64,000 bases of DNA from Thioalkalivibrio nitratireducens DSM 14787 (GCF_000321415.2 NC_019902.2:558001-622000); one strand, 5' to 3'. Positions 43,070 to 51,453 are shown, counted from the stretch's first letter. The notes: generated by a model from the sequence alone, not told the origin. A program made the numbers and translations.

Positions 43070-43504
43070 ATGCGCTATGCCGATACGTGTCTGCTGCTTT
43101 CCCTGATCTATCGCGATTCAGGTAGCGAGGCGGCGCTGGCCTGGCTGGAGCACGCAGGGACCGGAGAGATCCTGATCAGTCACTGGTCGCTCACCGAATT
43201 CGTGAGTGCTGTCGGCATCATGGCGCGCCGCGGGGACATGGATGCGCGCCTACACCGAGAAGGCATCGCCCACTGCCGTCATTTTGTGGCGGCCCGACTG
43301 CAGGTCGAGCCCCCTAGCGCGGCCGACTTCGAACGCGCGGCGGTCTGGATGGAGGATTACGCGTCCGGTTTGCGCGCCGGGGATGTCCTGCATCTGTCCA
43401 TCGCGGCCCGAGTTGGCGCCATCGTATGCAGTGCCGACAACACCTTGCTGGCTGCGGCAGCGGACCTTGGGTTGGCCATCGAGGCCGTGCCTCCGCAACC
43501 GTGA
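43070..43504 (+). CDS. vapC: PIN-domain toxin
   Basis: A 144-residue PIN RNase with MRYADTCLLLSLIYRDSGSE (first Asp), SHWSLTEFVSAVG (Glu), SGLRAGDVLHLSIAARVGA (Asp) and VCSADNTLLAAA (Asp). All four acidic positions of the metal site are present. The module is intact. Confidence 0.9.
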   Translation: MRYADTCLLLSLIYRDSGSEAALAWLEHAGTGEILISHWSLTEFVSAVGIMARRGDMDARLHREGIAHCRHFVAARLQVEPPSAADFERAAVWMEDYASGLRAGDVLHLSIAARVGAIVCSADNTLLAAAADLGLAIEAVPPQP

Positions 43505-43575
43505 TGGAAGCCTCCAGCCCTCGCGATGACGGTAGGGAGCCTTCGGTTCTCGCGTATGGGTGTGTAGACGCATCC

Positions 43576-43605
43576 TTGACAACTATTGACAAAGATTGCC
43601 ATAAT
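43576..43605 (+). promoter_or_regulatory. Sigma-70-like promoter of parDE
   Basis: TTGACA at 43576-43581 and CATAAT at 43600-43605 are 18 bases apart. A second TTGACA starts 11 bases after the first, which may mark an operator repeat. The antitoxin ATG lies 20 bases downstream. Confidence 0.65.
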
Positions 43606-43624
43606 TAGGCACGGAGGTGGTGTT

Positions 43625-43870
43625 ATGGCAACGATGAATGTTTCCCTACCCGATGCGATGAAAGCCTGGGTTGATCAGCGTTCTCGCTCAGGTCGATACA
43701 GTAACGCGAGTGATTATGTCCGTGACCTGATACGGCGCGATCAGGAACGTTCCGCCAAAATCGCCCAGATCCAGGCTATGGTGGACGAGGCGCTCGCCAC
43801 TGGTGAGGGCCAGCGGACCATGGATGAAATCGAAGCCGAGGCGCTGTCCAGAATCGCCGCACCGAAGTGA
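43625..43870 (+). CDS. parD: ParD-type antitoxin
   Basis: An 81-residue RHH antitoxin: MNVSLPDAMKAWVDQRSRSG, SDYVRDLIRRDQERSAKI and an acidic tail (RTMDEIEAEALSRI). The ATG at 43625 has GGAGGT upstream; ATG 43634 is an alternative. It overlaps parE by 4 bases. Confidence 0.9.
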   Translation: MATMNVSLPDAMKAWVDQRSRSGRYSNASDYVRDLIRRDQERSAKIAQIQAMVDEALATGEGQRTMDEIEAEALSRIAAPK

Positions 43871-44154
43871 GTTTTTTTACCCTCAGTCGTTCAGCGGAAG
43901 AGGACCTGATTCAGATCTACCTGGAAGGCGCCACATCGTTCGGGCTTGACCAGGCCCAACGCTATCACCAAAGGCTTTCTCAGGCGTTCGAGTTTCTTGC
44001 AGAGAATCCCCAAGCGGCCCCGGTGCGGCAAGAACTGAGCGCCTTGATTCGTGTTCACCCGGTGGGCTCGCACATTGTGCTTTACACCATACGAGATCAC
44101 GATATTTACATCCTTCGGATTCGGCACGGTCATGAGGACTGGCTGGATCATTGA
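43867..44154 (+). CDS. parE: ParE-type toxin
   Basis: A 95-residue toxin of the RelE/ParE fold with a GTG start overlapping the parD stop: LSRSAEEDLIQIYLEGATSF, PVRQELSALIRVHPVGSHIV and YILRIRHGHEDWLDH. ParE toxins poison DNA gyrase. Intact single-copy module. Confidence 0.9.
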   Translation: MSFFTLSRSAEEDLIQIYLEGATSFGLDQAQRYHQRLSQAFEFLAENPQAAPVRQELSALIRVHPVGSHIVLYTIRDHDIYILRIRHGHEDWLDH

Positions 44155-44167
44155 AGCAAAGCGTAGA

Positions 44168-44320
44168 TGGATCATCGCGCCCCGCTACTGGAAAGGCACG
44201 CTGTGGTCGCCGTCCTACTTGGCCGGGAGCAGTGGCGGTGCGCCCACTGCGATCATTCGCCAGTACATCGAACAGCAGCGGACACCACCCTGAAGACGCA
44301 GGACGGCTACGCCGTCGGCG
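44168..44320 (+). mobile_element. IS200/IS605-type TnpA 3' remnant with right-end hairpin
   Basis: In frame to a stop at 44293, the codons read YWKGTLWSPSYLAGSSGGAP then IIRQYIEQQRTP, the typical end of IS200/IS605 Y1 transposases. Downstream, CCCCGCC and GGCGGGG around 44331-44347 form the hairpin seen at IS605-type ends. The catalytic N-terminal part is gone. Confidence 0.75.
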
Positions 44321-44363
44321 CGATCCTTCCCCGCCCTGAACGGCGGGGCTTGCCGCGCACCGG

Positions 44364-44423
44364 GTTAGACAGGTCCGGGGCATACTGGTGAAATATCGGC
44401 TTGGAGAGAACGATGTCGATTAA
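44364..44423 (+). pseudogene. hicA: 3' fragment of a HicA-type gene
   Basis: Codons VRQVRGILVKYRLGENDVD to TAA match the ends of the HicA-type genes at 51454 and 63256. All upstream coding sequence has been replaced by the IS fragment. Confidence 0.75.
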
Positions 44424-44637
44424 GTACGAGCTCATCGTGTACTGGATCGTGTACTGGAGTGAAGAAGACCAGGCGTTCGTGGTCGAAGTCCCGGAACTTC
44501 CCGGTTGCATGGCCGACGGATCGAGCTACGAGGAGGCCATTGCCAACGCTCAGCGGGTGATCGAAGACTGGATCGACACCGCGCAGCGTCTGGGGCGCCC
44601 CATTCCAGAACCCAAAGGACGCCTGATGTACGCCTGA
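44413..44637 (+). CDS. hicB: HicB-like antitoxin (short type), copy 1
   Basis: A 74-residue HicB-like domain: IKYELIVYWIVYWSEEDQAF, VEVPELPGCMADGSSYEEAI and a helix VIEDWIDTAQRLG. Compared with copies at 51617 and 63640 it has a four-residue duplication (IVYW twice) from a 12-base tandem repeat in the first strand. Its toxin is only a relic. Confidence 0.85.
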   Translation: MSIKYELIVYWIVYWSEEDQAFVVEVPELPGCMADGSSYEEAIANAQRVIEDWIDTAQRLGRPIPEPKGRLMYA

Positions 44638-44763
44638 CCAAGCGGTGCGCTGATGGCACCACTCGCGTAGAGGGCGCGCTCCCAGAAAAACATCCCCCGG
44701 CCAGGGCCTGTTGCCCTCGCGATGACGCTAATACTCCGCGACTGCGAGGAACGCGGCCTTCAG

Positions 44764-44863
44764 CCGAGGCCTACCGCCACCTGAAGCGTTACTGGGACCC
44801 CGAGGTCCGCGAACGCCTGCACCACGGCCGGCACCCGCCCGCCTTCGAGAACCTCTGCAAAAC
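44764..44863 (+). pseudogene. MBL-fold nuclease gene fragment
   Basis: [20 protein letters not shown] then [10 protein letters not shown] matches the EAYRDLKPYWDLEARERLDH segment of the relic at 35937-36817. It ends exactly at the start codon of fcl. Confidence 0.8.
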
Positions 44864-45817
44864 ATGACCAAAATCTTCGTCGCCGGCCACAACGGCATGG
44901 TCGGTTCCGCCATCGTCCGCGCGCTGATCGCACGCGGGCATGACCCGGCGCGAATCCTGACCCGCACGCGCTCCGAGGTCGATCTCCTGAGCGCCGCGGA
45001 AGTGCGCGACTTCTTTGCCGAAGAACAGCCGCAGCAGGTCTACCTCGCCGCGGCGAAGGTCGGCGGCATCCACGCGAACCACACCTATCCGGCCGAGTTC
45101 ATCCACGACAACCTGGTCATCGCGACGAACGTCATTCACGCGGCGCACCGGCACGACGTGCCGAAGCTCCTGTTCCTCGGCTCCTCCTGCATCTACCCGC
45201 GTCATGCCGAACAGCCGATGCGCGAGGACGCGCTGCTCACCGGGCCCCTGGAGCCGACCAACGAGCCCTACGCCATCGCCAAGATCGCCGGCATCAAGCT
45301 CTGCGAGAGCTACCGCCGCCAGTACGGCCGCGATTACCGCAGCGTGATGCCCACGAACCTCTACGGGCCAAACGACAACTACCACCCCGAGAACAGCCAC
45401 GTGGTGCCCGCACTGCTGCGCCGCTTTCACGAGGCCAAGGAGCAGAACGCGTCCGAGGTGGTCATCTGGGGCACCGGCGCGCCGAAGCGCGAGTTTCTGC
45501 ACGTCGATGACATGGCCGCGGCCTGCCTGCACGTGATGGACCTGCCCGAAGAGACCTACTGGGGTGCGGTGCAACCGATGCAGAGCCACATCAACATCGG
45601 CACCGGGCAGGACTGCAGCATCCGCGAACTCGCCGAGACCATCGCCCGCGTGACCGGCTACGAAGGCCGCCTGACCTTCGACAGCAGCAAGCCCGACGGC
45701 ATGCCGCGCAAGCTGCTCGACATCAGCCTGATCCGCTCGCTGGGCTGGGAGCCGCGCATCGCGCTCGAAGACGGCCTGAACGACGCCTACCGGTGGTTCA
45801 CCGAGAAAGCCCTATAG
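44864..45817 (+). CDS. fcl: GDP-L-fucose synthase
   Basis: A complete 317-residue short-chain dehydrogenase (3,5-epimerase/4-reductase). Visible are the NADP fold [46 protein letters not shown], the catalytic YAIAKIAG (YxxxK), [20 protein letters not shown] and the C-terminal [13 protein letters not shown]. It converts GDP-4-keto-6-deoxymannose to GDP-L-fucose for surface glycans. No gmd partner is present. Two broken copies flank it at 34777 and 48361. Confidence 0.95.
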   Translation: MTKIFVAGHNGMVGSAIVRALIARGHDPARILTRTRSEVDLLSAAEVRDFFAEEQPQQVYLAAAKVGGIHANHTYPAEFIHDNLVIATNVIHAAHRHDVPKLLFLGSSCIYPRHAEQPMREDALLTGPLEPTNEPYAIAKIAGIKLCESYRRQYGRDYRSVMPTNLYGPNDNYHPENSHVVPALLRRFHEAKEQNASEVVIWGTGAPKREFLHVDDMAAACLHVMDLPEETYWGAVQPMQSHINIGTGQDCSIRELAETIARVTGYEGRLTFDSSKPDGMPRKLLDISLIRSLGWEPRIALEDGLNDAYRWFTEKAL

Positions 45818-45895
45818 GTGCTGGCCCCGCCCGCGAACGGTCCTTGAACGCTCGCCAGTGTGCACGCTCCCCCACGGCGCCAGGAACGGCTTCGT

Positions 45896-45975
45896 ACAAA
45901 CGCCAAAGCAGGACATGGACCTGATTCGAGAGCGATTGAAAGCAGCGCAAGAGCACGCAGCAGGGTGCACGAAAT
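45896..45975 (+). pseudogene. 3' fragment of a Gp49/HigB-like toxin
   Basis: FVQTPKQDMDLIRERLKAAQ then EHAAGCTK to TGA matches the usual end of phage Gp49-like HigB toxins. The stop overlaps the antitoxin start (ATGA), the layout of an intact pair; the rest of the toxin is missing. Confidence 0.7.
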
Positions 45976-46294
45976 GACACAGATCGAAAAGGGCGCAACC
46001 AACATCTACCACGACCTTGGCTTTCCGAATGCCGAGGAAATGCAGGTGAAAGCCATGCTGGCTGCGAAAATTGGCGAAATCATCAAGCATCGCCATCTCA
46101 CGCAAATGCAGGCCGCTGAGCTGTTGGGCATCACCCAGCCGAAACTCTCGGGCATGCTGCGGGGCCAATTTCGAGGCATCAGCGAAAGCAAGATGATCGA
46201 CTGCCTGAATCGTCTGGGGCGAGACGTGGAAATTGTCGTGCGCAAGCCGTCCCACGCTCGCAAGGCCGGCCATACTCGCGTCGTAGTCGTCTGA
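45974..46294 (+). CDS. XRE-family antitoxin (Gp49-type module)
   Basis: A 106-residue protein with an HTH: TQIEKGATNIYHDLGFPNAE, then HLTQMQAAELLGITQPKLSG (helix-turn-helix) and MIDCLNRLGRDVEIVV. This is the XRE antitoxin of Gp49/HigB-type modules. Only it survives. Confidence 0.85.
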   Translation: MTQIEKGATNIYHDLGFPNAEEMQVKAMLAAKIGEIIKHRHLTQMQAAELLGITQPKLSGMLRGQFRGISESKMIDCLNRLGRDVEIVVRKPSHARKAGHTRVVVV

Positions 46295-46336
46295 TTGGAC
46301 GGCAAACGGGGAGGGTAGGATGGGATGCCGGTGAGC

Positions 46337-46552
46337 ATGGAAATCAAACCGATTCGCGACGAGCCAGCCTACCGCGAAGCCTTGCAGGAGATTACCGTGC
46401 TGATGGAAACCGATCCTGCGCTGGGCACGCCGGAAGGCGACCGGCTGGATGTGCTTGCCACCCTCGTGGAAGCCTATGAAGCACGCACGTTCCCGATGGA
46501 CCTGCCGGATCCTGCGATGTCGAAACCACGATCGACATCCTCCCCGTCCTGA
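46337..46552 (+). pseudogene. higA: HigA-type antitoxin, 3'-truncated
   Basis: Matches the gene at 37546 for about 60 codons (through FPMDLPDP), then runs into IS605-end-like sequence. The HTH region is lost, so DNA binding is unlikely. Confidence 0.85.
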
Positions 46553-46570
46553 ACGGCGGGGAAGGAAAAC
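46527..46570. mobile_element. IS200/IS605 end remnant
   Basis: CCTCCCCGTCCTGAACGGCG followed by GGGAAGG forms the hairpin typical of IS605-type ends, comparable to the one near 44335. No transposase accompanies it; it marks the truncation point of higA. Confidence 0.6.
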
Positions 46571-46653
46571 CCAGACCTTGGTGCCAATGCGCCCTGCGAG
46601 CGTCATTCAAATGCATTACAATTGGGTCCCGACTGCATTCGTGGAGATCAGTG

Positions 46654-46956
46654 ATGGCAGGCAACAATGCTCTGGTGCAAACGCGGGTCGACCCGGATGT
46701 GAAGGACCGCGCTTCGGCGGTACTCGAGGGGCTCGGGCTGACGGTTTCGGATGCGGTCCGTATGCTGCTGACGCGGATTGCCAACGAAGGTGCGCTGCCG
46801 CTCGAACTGGCCGTGAAGCCCGGGGCGTACGATGCATGGTTTCGTGCCAAGGTGCTGGAAGCGCTCGATGATGGGGGTCCGCATCTCGAACACGAAGAGG
46901 TTGAGGCACGGTTTGCGGCGAAACGGGATGCCGTGATGGAGAAGGCCGACCGGTGA
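46654..46956 (+). CDS. RelB/DinJ-type antitoxin, copy 2
   Basis: A 100-residue near-identical copy of the antitoxin at 41262 and 55905 (NNALVQTRVDPDVKDRASAV). The overlap with the toxin start is retained (GTGA). Confidence 0.85.
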   Translation: MAGNNALVQTRVDPDVKDRASAVLEGLGLTVSDAVRMLLTRIANEGALPLELAVKPGAYDAWFRAKVLEALDDGGPHLEHEEVEARFAAKRDAVMEKADR

Positions 46957-47170
46957 GGTTGGTGTGGACGACGCACGCGGTGCAAGACCGCGAGCAGATC
47001 TTCGAATACATCGCACTGGATAGTCCGTCAGCTGCGTTGGCTGTAGACGGAGCCCTGAGTAAGCAGCTGAACCTCCTGAAAGAGTTTCCGGAAATCGGGC
47101 GCTCCGGACGGGTGGAGGGCACGCGGGAACTTGTCGTTCGGGGAACACCGTTTATCGTCGCATATCAGGT
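46953..47170 (+). pseudogene. ParE-type toxin, C-terminally truncated
   Basis: Agrees with the intact toxin at 56204 until VAYQVR, then switches to the leader of the next Phd-PIN module; the open frame runs on to 47462 as shadow sequence. The lost last strand carries residues usually needed for the fold (LRILHGAQQWP in the intact copy), so activity is doubtful. Confidence 0.75.
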
Positions 47171-47196
47171 ACGTTTGGATTCGGTCGCGGCTTCCA

Positions 47197-47227
47197 ATGT
47201 GCTACGATCCAGAATAATGCAGCACAT
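47197..47227. promoter_or_regulatory. Inverted-repeat operator of the Phd-PIN module, copy 2
   Basis: ATGTGCT and AGCACAT arms with 17 bases between, as at 39053-39083. Confidence 0.7.
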
Positions 47228-47241
47228 CCAGCAGGTGTCCG

Positions 47242-47469
47242 ATGAAAGAGCTCAATATTCGGGAAATGCGCGCCGCCATCGGTCAGCTCGACAAACTGGT
47301 GGACGAGGCGGGCGAGATCATCGTGCGTCGCCGCGGCCGCGCGATCGCACGCATCCTGCCCATTGCCGGGACGCGTCGGCGTCCCAACCACGCCGACCTG
47401 CGCGCCCGTACCCCGCGGCTGACGACGCCGTCGGCCGAGCTGATCCGCGCCGAGCGCGATGAGCGCTGA
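47242..47469 (+). CDS. Phd/YefM-type antitoxin, copy 2
   Basis: A 75-residue near-identical copy of the antitoxin at 39099 (KELNIREMRAAIGQLDKLVD). It overlaps the toxin gene by 11 bases. Confidence 0.88.
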   Translation: MKELNIREMRAAIGQLDKLVDEAGEIIVRRRGRAIARILPIAGTRRRPNHADLRARTPRLTTPSAELIRAERDER

Positions 47470-47899
47470 CGACCGCGTCTACCTCGATACCAGCGCACTC
47501 GCGAAGTGGTATCTCAACGAACCGGGCTCCGACGCCTTTGTCGGTTACCTGCAGGGAATCGATGTGGCCATCATCAGCAGGCTCACCCGTACCGAAATGC
47601 GTTCGCTGCTGAGTCGGCGCCGGCGCATGGACGAACTCAACGCTGAACTCCAATCCGTGCTGTATGCCGCGTTCCTGGAGGACATCGCCCGCGGCTGGCT
47701 GCAGGAGCACCCGGTGACCGACGCCTGCTTTGATGAGGCCGTGAATTTGATCAACCGCTATCCGGAACATCCGCTGCGGACACTCGATGCCTTGCACCTC
47801 GCTCTGGTCAACCAGATGGGGATCGCGACGCTCGCGACCGCCGATACCGTGATGGCCGAAGCCGCTTCCTCCATGGGACTCGCGGTGAGACGGTTCTGA
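47459..47899 (+). CDS. vapC: PIN-domain (VapC-like) toxin, copy 2
   Basis: A 146-residue copy of the toxin at 39316 with the same catalytic acids (YLDTSALAKWYL, TRTEMRSLL, TLDALHLAL, ATADTVMAEA). Differences are scattered substitutions, so both copies seem to have been kept functional. Confidence 0.9.
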   Translation: MSADDRVYLDTSALAKWYLNEPGSDAFVGYLQGIDVAIISRLTRTEMRSLLSRRRRMDELNAELQSVLYAAFLEDIARGWLQEHPVTDACFDEAVNLINRYPEHPLRTLDALHLALVNQMGIATLATADTVMAEAASSMGLAVRRF

Positions 47900-48020
47900 G
47901 CGGTGGTCACCGCGAACGCGCCGCAGGCGCGGGTGAGGTGGGTGCGGAGACCAGCGCCGATTCGCGTGCTAGGCACGCTCCTACAGGGGGCCACCCAGAC
48001 ACGGCGGGCCACCCGGACCC

Positions 48021-48060
48021 TGTAGGAGCGGGCCCTGCCCGCGAACGCGCCGCAGGCGCG
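48021..48060. repeat. REP-like spacer element
   Basis: A full 40-base unit (TGTAGGAGCGGGCCCTGCCC onward); a partial one (CGCGAACGCGCCGCAGGCGC) lies at 47911 and an inverted mate between them. Confidence 0.85.
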
Positions 48061-48139
48061 GGTGAGGTGGGTCCCACATCCAGCACCGCTTCCTCCGCAG
48101 GCACCCGCACACCGGGCGACGCACGGGCAGGGCGGTAGC

Positions 48140-48360
48140 GTGCCCGATCACGCCCCAGCCCCTGCGCACGCCGCAACCCCCCTCCACCGCATCCGGGCGA
48201 AAGTCGGGGAGGGGGCCGAGCGCAGCGCTGACACCACCACCGACCTCGAACCCCTGAAAACCCTCATCGAAGAAACCCGCCTGCACGTCCTGCGCCTGCT
48301 GGCGGAGAACCCCGAGCTCACCCAGCGCGAGCTGGCGGCGGCGCTCGGCATCAGCGTGGC
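48140..48360 (+). pseudogene. 5' fragment of an EPS-type MarR regulator
   Basis: GTG start in the same GGCGGTAGCGTGCCCGA context as the intact regulators at 55346 and 59969. It encodes the first HTH helices ([31 protein letters not shown]) and then joins an fcl fragment. The recognition helix and wing are lost. Confidence 0.8.
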
Positions 48361-48606
48361 CGCGACCCGGCGCGGATCCTGACCCGCACCCGCTCCGAGC
48401 TCGATCTCCTGAGCGCGGCGGAAGTGCGCGACTTCTTTGCCGAAGAACAGCCACAGCAGGTCTACCTCGCCGCCACCAAGCCCGACGGCATGCCACGCAA
48501 GCTGCTCGACATCAGCCTGATCCGCTCGCTGGGCTGGGAGGCGCGCATCGCGCTCGAAGACGGCCTGAAAGACGCCTACCAATGGTTCACCCAACACGCC
48601 CTGTAG
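48361..48606 (+). pseudogene. fcl: Internally deleted fcl fragment
   Basis: Encodes [20 protein letters not shown] then [16 protein letters not shown] joined directly to [20 protein letters not shown]. Compared with the intact gene, about 620 bases are deleted between two AAG-containing sites. It is fused to the MarR fragment upstream and stops inside a REP-like unit. Confidence 0.85.
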
Positions 48607-48727
48607 GAGCGTGCCTGCTCGCCAACGCGTCGCCGGCGTGTCGTGCGCTGGCAAATCAACCACCGCGTGAACGATACCCGCATCTGCTAAAATTAAGCCT
48701 CACGCTGAAGCCAGGATAGTGGAGGCC

Positions 48728-49345
48728 ATGTCCATCGAGATCGATACCCGCGTCGCGGCCGCGGTGCTGCGACAGAATCCGAAGCTCATGCGCCAGGAGT
48801 TCACCCGGGTGCTCGGGCGAAAGCGACCCGCGCAATCAGGGCGCCGGCTCGCGTTCCACTTCCGCGATCTCCTCTATTTCCGCTTGAAGGCCTCCCTGGA
48901 GGAAAGCGGTGTGTCCTTGAAGCCGGAAGATCGTCAGGAACTCTATGCCGTGATCATGGGCCGCGATGGGCAACGGGGGCGTTGGCGCCGTTTCGGGCAG
49001 CAGCTACGGCACAACGGGGATACACCGATCGTGATCGACCTCTCCCGGATCGCAACCCATCTCCACACCGAGTGGCGCGACTACGTGCTTGGCCGCGCGC
49101 AGATCGAAACTCGCCCCGACGTCTGTTCCGGACAGCCCGTGTTCAAGGGGACCCGCGTGCCCGTGGCCCAGGTGGTGGCGATGATACGGCGTGGGGTTCC
49201 GCTGCCAGAGATTGCCGAGGACTACCCCGGTATCGACCGAGCGGCATTGAACTACGCCGCGATCGAGGCCCGGATGGGGAACACACCCGGCCGGCCCGCA
49301 AAGGAGCTGCAGGTCGGGCGTCGGCCGGGTGAAGCTGCTCATTGA
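48728..49345 (+). CDS. DUF433 antitoxin, long form
   Basis: About 205 residues. The C-terminal DUF433 domain is clear (RPDVCSGQPVFKGTRVPVAQ, MIRRGVPLPEIAEDYPGIDR, AALNYAAIEA). The N-terminal 110 residues (MRQEFTRVLGRKRPAQSGRR region) may be an extra DNA-binding part. The start could instead be the GTG at 48719. It overlaps the DUF5615 toxin gene by 17 bases. Confidence 0.8.
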   Translation: MSIEIDTRVAAAVLRQNPKLMRQEFTRVLGRKRPAQSGRRLAFHFRDLLYFRLKASLEESGVSLKPEDRQELYAVIMGRDGQRGRWRRFGQQLRHNGDTPIVIDLSRIATHLHTEWRDYVLGRAQIETRPDVCSGQPVFKGTRVPVAQVVAMIRRGVPLPEIAEDYPGIDRAALNYAAIEARMGNTPGRPAKELQVGRRPGEAAH

Positions 49346-49706
49346 CGGAAACCTCTCGCCGCGTTTGGCCATATGGGCGAACGACCTGGGCATTCCGGCG
49401 CAGGCGGTGGGCCACGTGGGGCTGCAGGGAAAGTCGGATCAGATGGTCTGGGAATATGCCTACCGCAATGATCTGATCGTGGTCACCATCAACGTCGGCG
49501 ACTTCATCCATTTGGCTGCATCGGCGGAACTGCACCCCGGCGTCATCGTGCTGCGCGAAGCGGGCCTGAACCGACTGGAACAGTGGGAACGTCTGCGCGA
49601 CGCGATCGCGTTCGTTCAGGCGGAATGCGCAGGCGACCTGGTCAACCGGGTTCTGGAGATCCGCGGCAAGGAGGCCTTCCGGCTGCACGTCCTACCGGCA
49701 GAATGA
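49329..49706 (+). CDS. DUF5615 PIN-like toxin
   Basis: A 125-residue PIN-like protein with a GTG start: KLLIDGNLSPRLAIWANDLG (Asp and Asn of the active site), GKSDQMVWEYAYRNDLIVVT and NVGDFIHLAA. DUF5615 proteins pair with DUF433 antitoxins as VapBC-like modules. Intact and single-copy. Confidence 0.85.
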   Translation: MKLLIDGNLSPRLAIWANDLGIPAQAVGHVGLQGKSDQMVWEYAYRNDLIVVTINVGDFIHLAASAELHPGVIVLREAGLNRLEQWERLRDAIAFVQAECAGDLVNRVLEIRGKEAFRLHVLPAE

Positions 49707-49739
49707 TTGCCTCACGAATCACTGAATATGGAAACCTCA

Positions 49740-49860
49740 AAATTTCCGTGCCTTCCGTGCCTTCCGTGGCCCAAACCCTTCCGTGTCTTCCGTGTCTTCC
49801 GTGGCCCAAACCCTTCAGTGTCGTCCGTGTCTTCCGTGGCCAAAAACGCCCTTGACCTCC
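49740..49860. repeat. Short tandem TTCCGTGxC repeats
   Basis: TTCCGTGCC, TTCCGTGTC and TTCCGTGGCCCAAACCC recur about nine times in slightly varied order. No coding signal. A single related motif lies near 3675. Probably a simple repeat used by no gene; it may form short hairpins. Confidence 0.7.
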
Positions 49861-50024
49861 GGTTTTCAAGCTCTACTCACATCCGTGCCCATCCGTGGCT
49901 AGAAAAGCCCTACAAAGGGGTCTGACCCCGATTCGAAGCCCCCCGATTCGAAGCCCCGAACGCCGATTCGCGTGCAGGCACACCCCTACAGGGGCATTGC
50001 GACGCGCACGGCGTCCGGGCTTTC

Positions 50025-50040
50025 GCTATACTTGTATAGC
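50025..50040. promoter_or_regulatory. Palindromic operator of the RHH-RelE module, copy 2
   Basis: GCTATACTTGTATAGC, identical to 38204-38219 and 56877-56892, 20 bases before the antitoxin ATG. Confidence 0.75.
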
Positions 50041-50060
50041 AATTGATTGGAGGTCATCCC

Positions 50061-50285
50061 ATGCTCGCATTAAGGCTTCCCGAGGATGTGGAAGAACGCC
50101 TGGCGGCCCTCGCCAAGGCCACAGGTCGAAGCAAGAGCTACTACGCCCGCGAGGCGATCCTGCAGCATCTGGACGATCTGGAAGACATTTACCTGGCTGA
50201 GCAGCGCCTGATCGATCACCGCAAAGGAAGCGCCGAGACAGTCTCCATGGATGAAATGAGGCGCCGGCTTGAGTTGGACGATTGA
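50061..50285 (+). CDS. RHH antitoxin, copy 2
   Basis: A 74-residue copy of the antitoxin at 38240 (LALRLPEDVEERLAALAKAT). GGAGGT lies upstream. It overlaps relE and is part of a 1.4 kb segment duplicated at 56.8-58.2 kb. Confidence 0.85.
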   Translation: MLALRLPEDVEERLAALAKATGRSKSYYAREAILQHLDDLEDIYLAEQRLIDHRKGSAETVSMDEMRRRLELDD

Positions 50286-50571
50286 ATTTGATCGCCGCGT
50301 CGAGAAAGACCTGCGTGCATTGGACAAGCCATCGGCACGCCGGATTCTGAAATACCTGAACGAGCGTATCGCGCCATTGGACGACCCACGGCGTCTGGGC
50401 AAGTCGCTCACCGGGGAATTGGGCGAATACTGGCGCTACCGCGTGGGCCCGTACCGAATCATCGCATCGATAGAGGATCAACGGTTTCGGGTGCTGGTGG
50501 TGCGTGTGGCTCACCGCAATGAGGTCTATCGCCAGGGCCTCGGGGCTCGCAATGACAGGCCGTCGCGATGA
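50269..50571 (+). CDS. relE: RelE-family toxin, copy 2
   Basis: A 100-residue copy of the toxin at 38448 (LTGELGEYWRYRVGPYRIIA), TTG start. The C-terminal residues again come from CATTGCGAG-type repeat DNA. Confidence 0.85.
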   Translation: MSWTIEFDRRVEKDLRALDKPSARRILKYLNERIAPLDDPRRLGKSLTGELGEYWRYRVGPYRIIASIEDQRFRVLVVRVAHRNEVYRQGLGARNDRPSR

Positions 50572-50584
50572 CGGTGGGTGAACC

Positions 50585-50624
50585 TGTAGGAGCGGGCCCC
50601 GCCCGCGAACGCGCCGCAGGCGCG
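50585..50624. repeat. REP-like spacer element
   Basis: TGTAGGAGCGGGCCCCGCCC unit between relE and brnT; the inverted mate (GATTCGCGTGCGAGGCACGC) starts near 50651. Confidence 0.85.
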
Positions 50625-50723
50625 GCTGAGGTGGGTGCGGCATCCAGCACCGATTCGCGTGCGAGGCACGCTCCCACCGAGGCATCGGTGATGCCGACCT
50701 GAGCCCGTTTGCTCTGGATTTCC

Positions 50724-50993
50724 ATGGAACTGGAATACGACCACGACAAGGACGTGCGCAATCTCGCCAAGCACGGCGTGTCCCTCGCAGAGGCCTCGAG
50801 ACTCGAGTCGGATACGCTTCTTGCTTGGGAAGACCGGCGCAAGCACTACGGTGAACCGCGGATGGCGGGACTTGCTCTGATGAACGACCGGCTCTACTCG
50901 GTAGTCCATGTAGAACGAGGAGCGAGACGCCGTATCATCAGTCTGCGCAAGGCCAATCGCCGAGAGGTGAACCGCTATGCATCTGAAAACTAG
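50724..50993 (+). CDS. brnT: BrnT toxin, copy 2
   Basis: An 89-residue BrnT toxin (ELEYDHDKDVRNLAKHGVSL, RMAGLALMNDRLYSVVHVER, RRRIISLRKANRREVNRY). The conserved Arg/His/Lys face of the RelE-like fold is kept. It overlaps brnA by 17 bases. Confidence 0.9.
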   Translation: MELEYDHDKDVRNLAKHGVSLAEASRLESDTLLAWEDRRKHYGEPRMAGLALMNDRLYSVVHVERGARRRIISLRKANRREVNRYASEN

Positions 50994-51276
50994 ATCGGGC
51001 CGAAGGGTGATCCTGCCCACACCTGAGGAGGATGCAGTCCTTACGGCAGCCGCTGCGGACGATCCCGATAACCAGGTCCTGAGCGATGACGAATGGGACG
51101 AAGCCCGGCTCCGTGCCGTCCGCCCCGAGCCCGATACGGGCAAGGAACGCGTAGCGGTGCGTTTCTCCGAACCGGTGGTTCAACGTTTTCGTGCCACGGG
51201 TTCCGGGTGGCAACGACGCATGGATGCAGCCTTGCAAGATTGGCTGAAGCATCACAACCCGGAGCAATTGCCGTAG
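50977..51276 (+). CDS. brnA: BrnA antitoxin, copy 2
   Basis: A 99-residue BrnA: N-terminal toxin-binding part (LPTPEEDAVLTAAAADDPDN, SDDEWDEARLRAVRPE) and C-terminal RHH DNA-binding part (RVAVRFSEPVVQRFRATGSG, WQRRMDAALQDWL). The reversed order (toxin first) is usual for brnTA. Confidence 0.9.
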   Translation: MHLKTRSGRRVILPTPEEDAVLTAAAADDPDNQVLSDDEWDEARLRAVRPEPDTGKERVAVRFSEPVVQRFRATGSGWQRRMDAALQDWLKHHNPEQLP

Positions 51277-51453
51277 CGCCGATGTCCTCGTGCAGGAGCG
51301 AGCCCCGCCCGCCGTCGCGCCGCAGGCGCGCCTCACGCTGGGAGTTCGTTGAACGCCGATTCGCGCGCAGGCACGCTCCCGCGGGTGCATTTCGCGCGGG
51401 AAGGCAAACCCCGAAGCGTGCCCTCTGCTCGACACCGGAACCAAGGATGGAGA

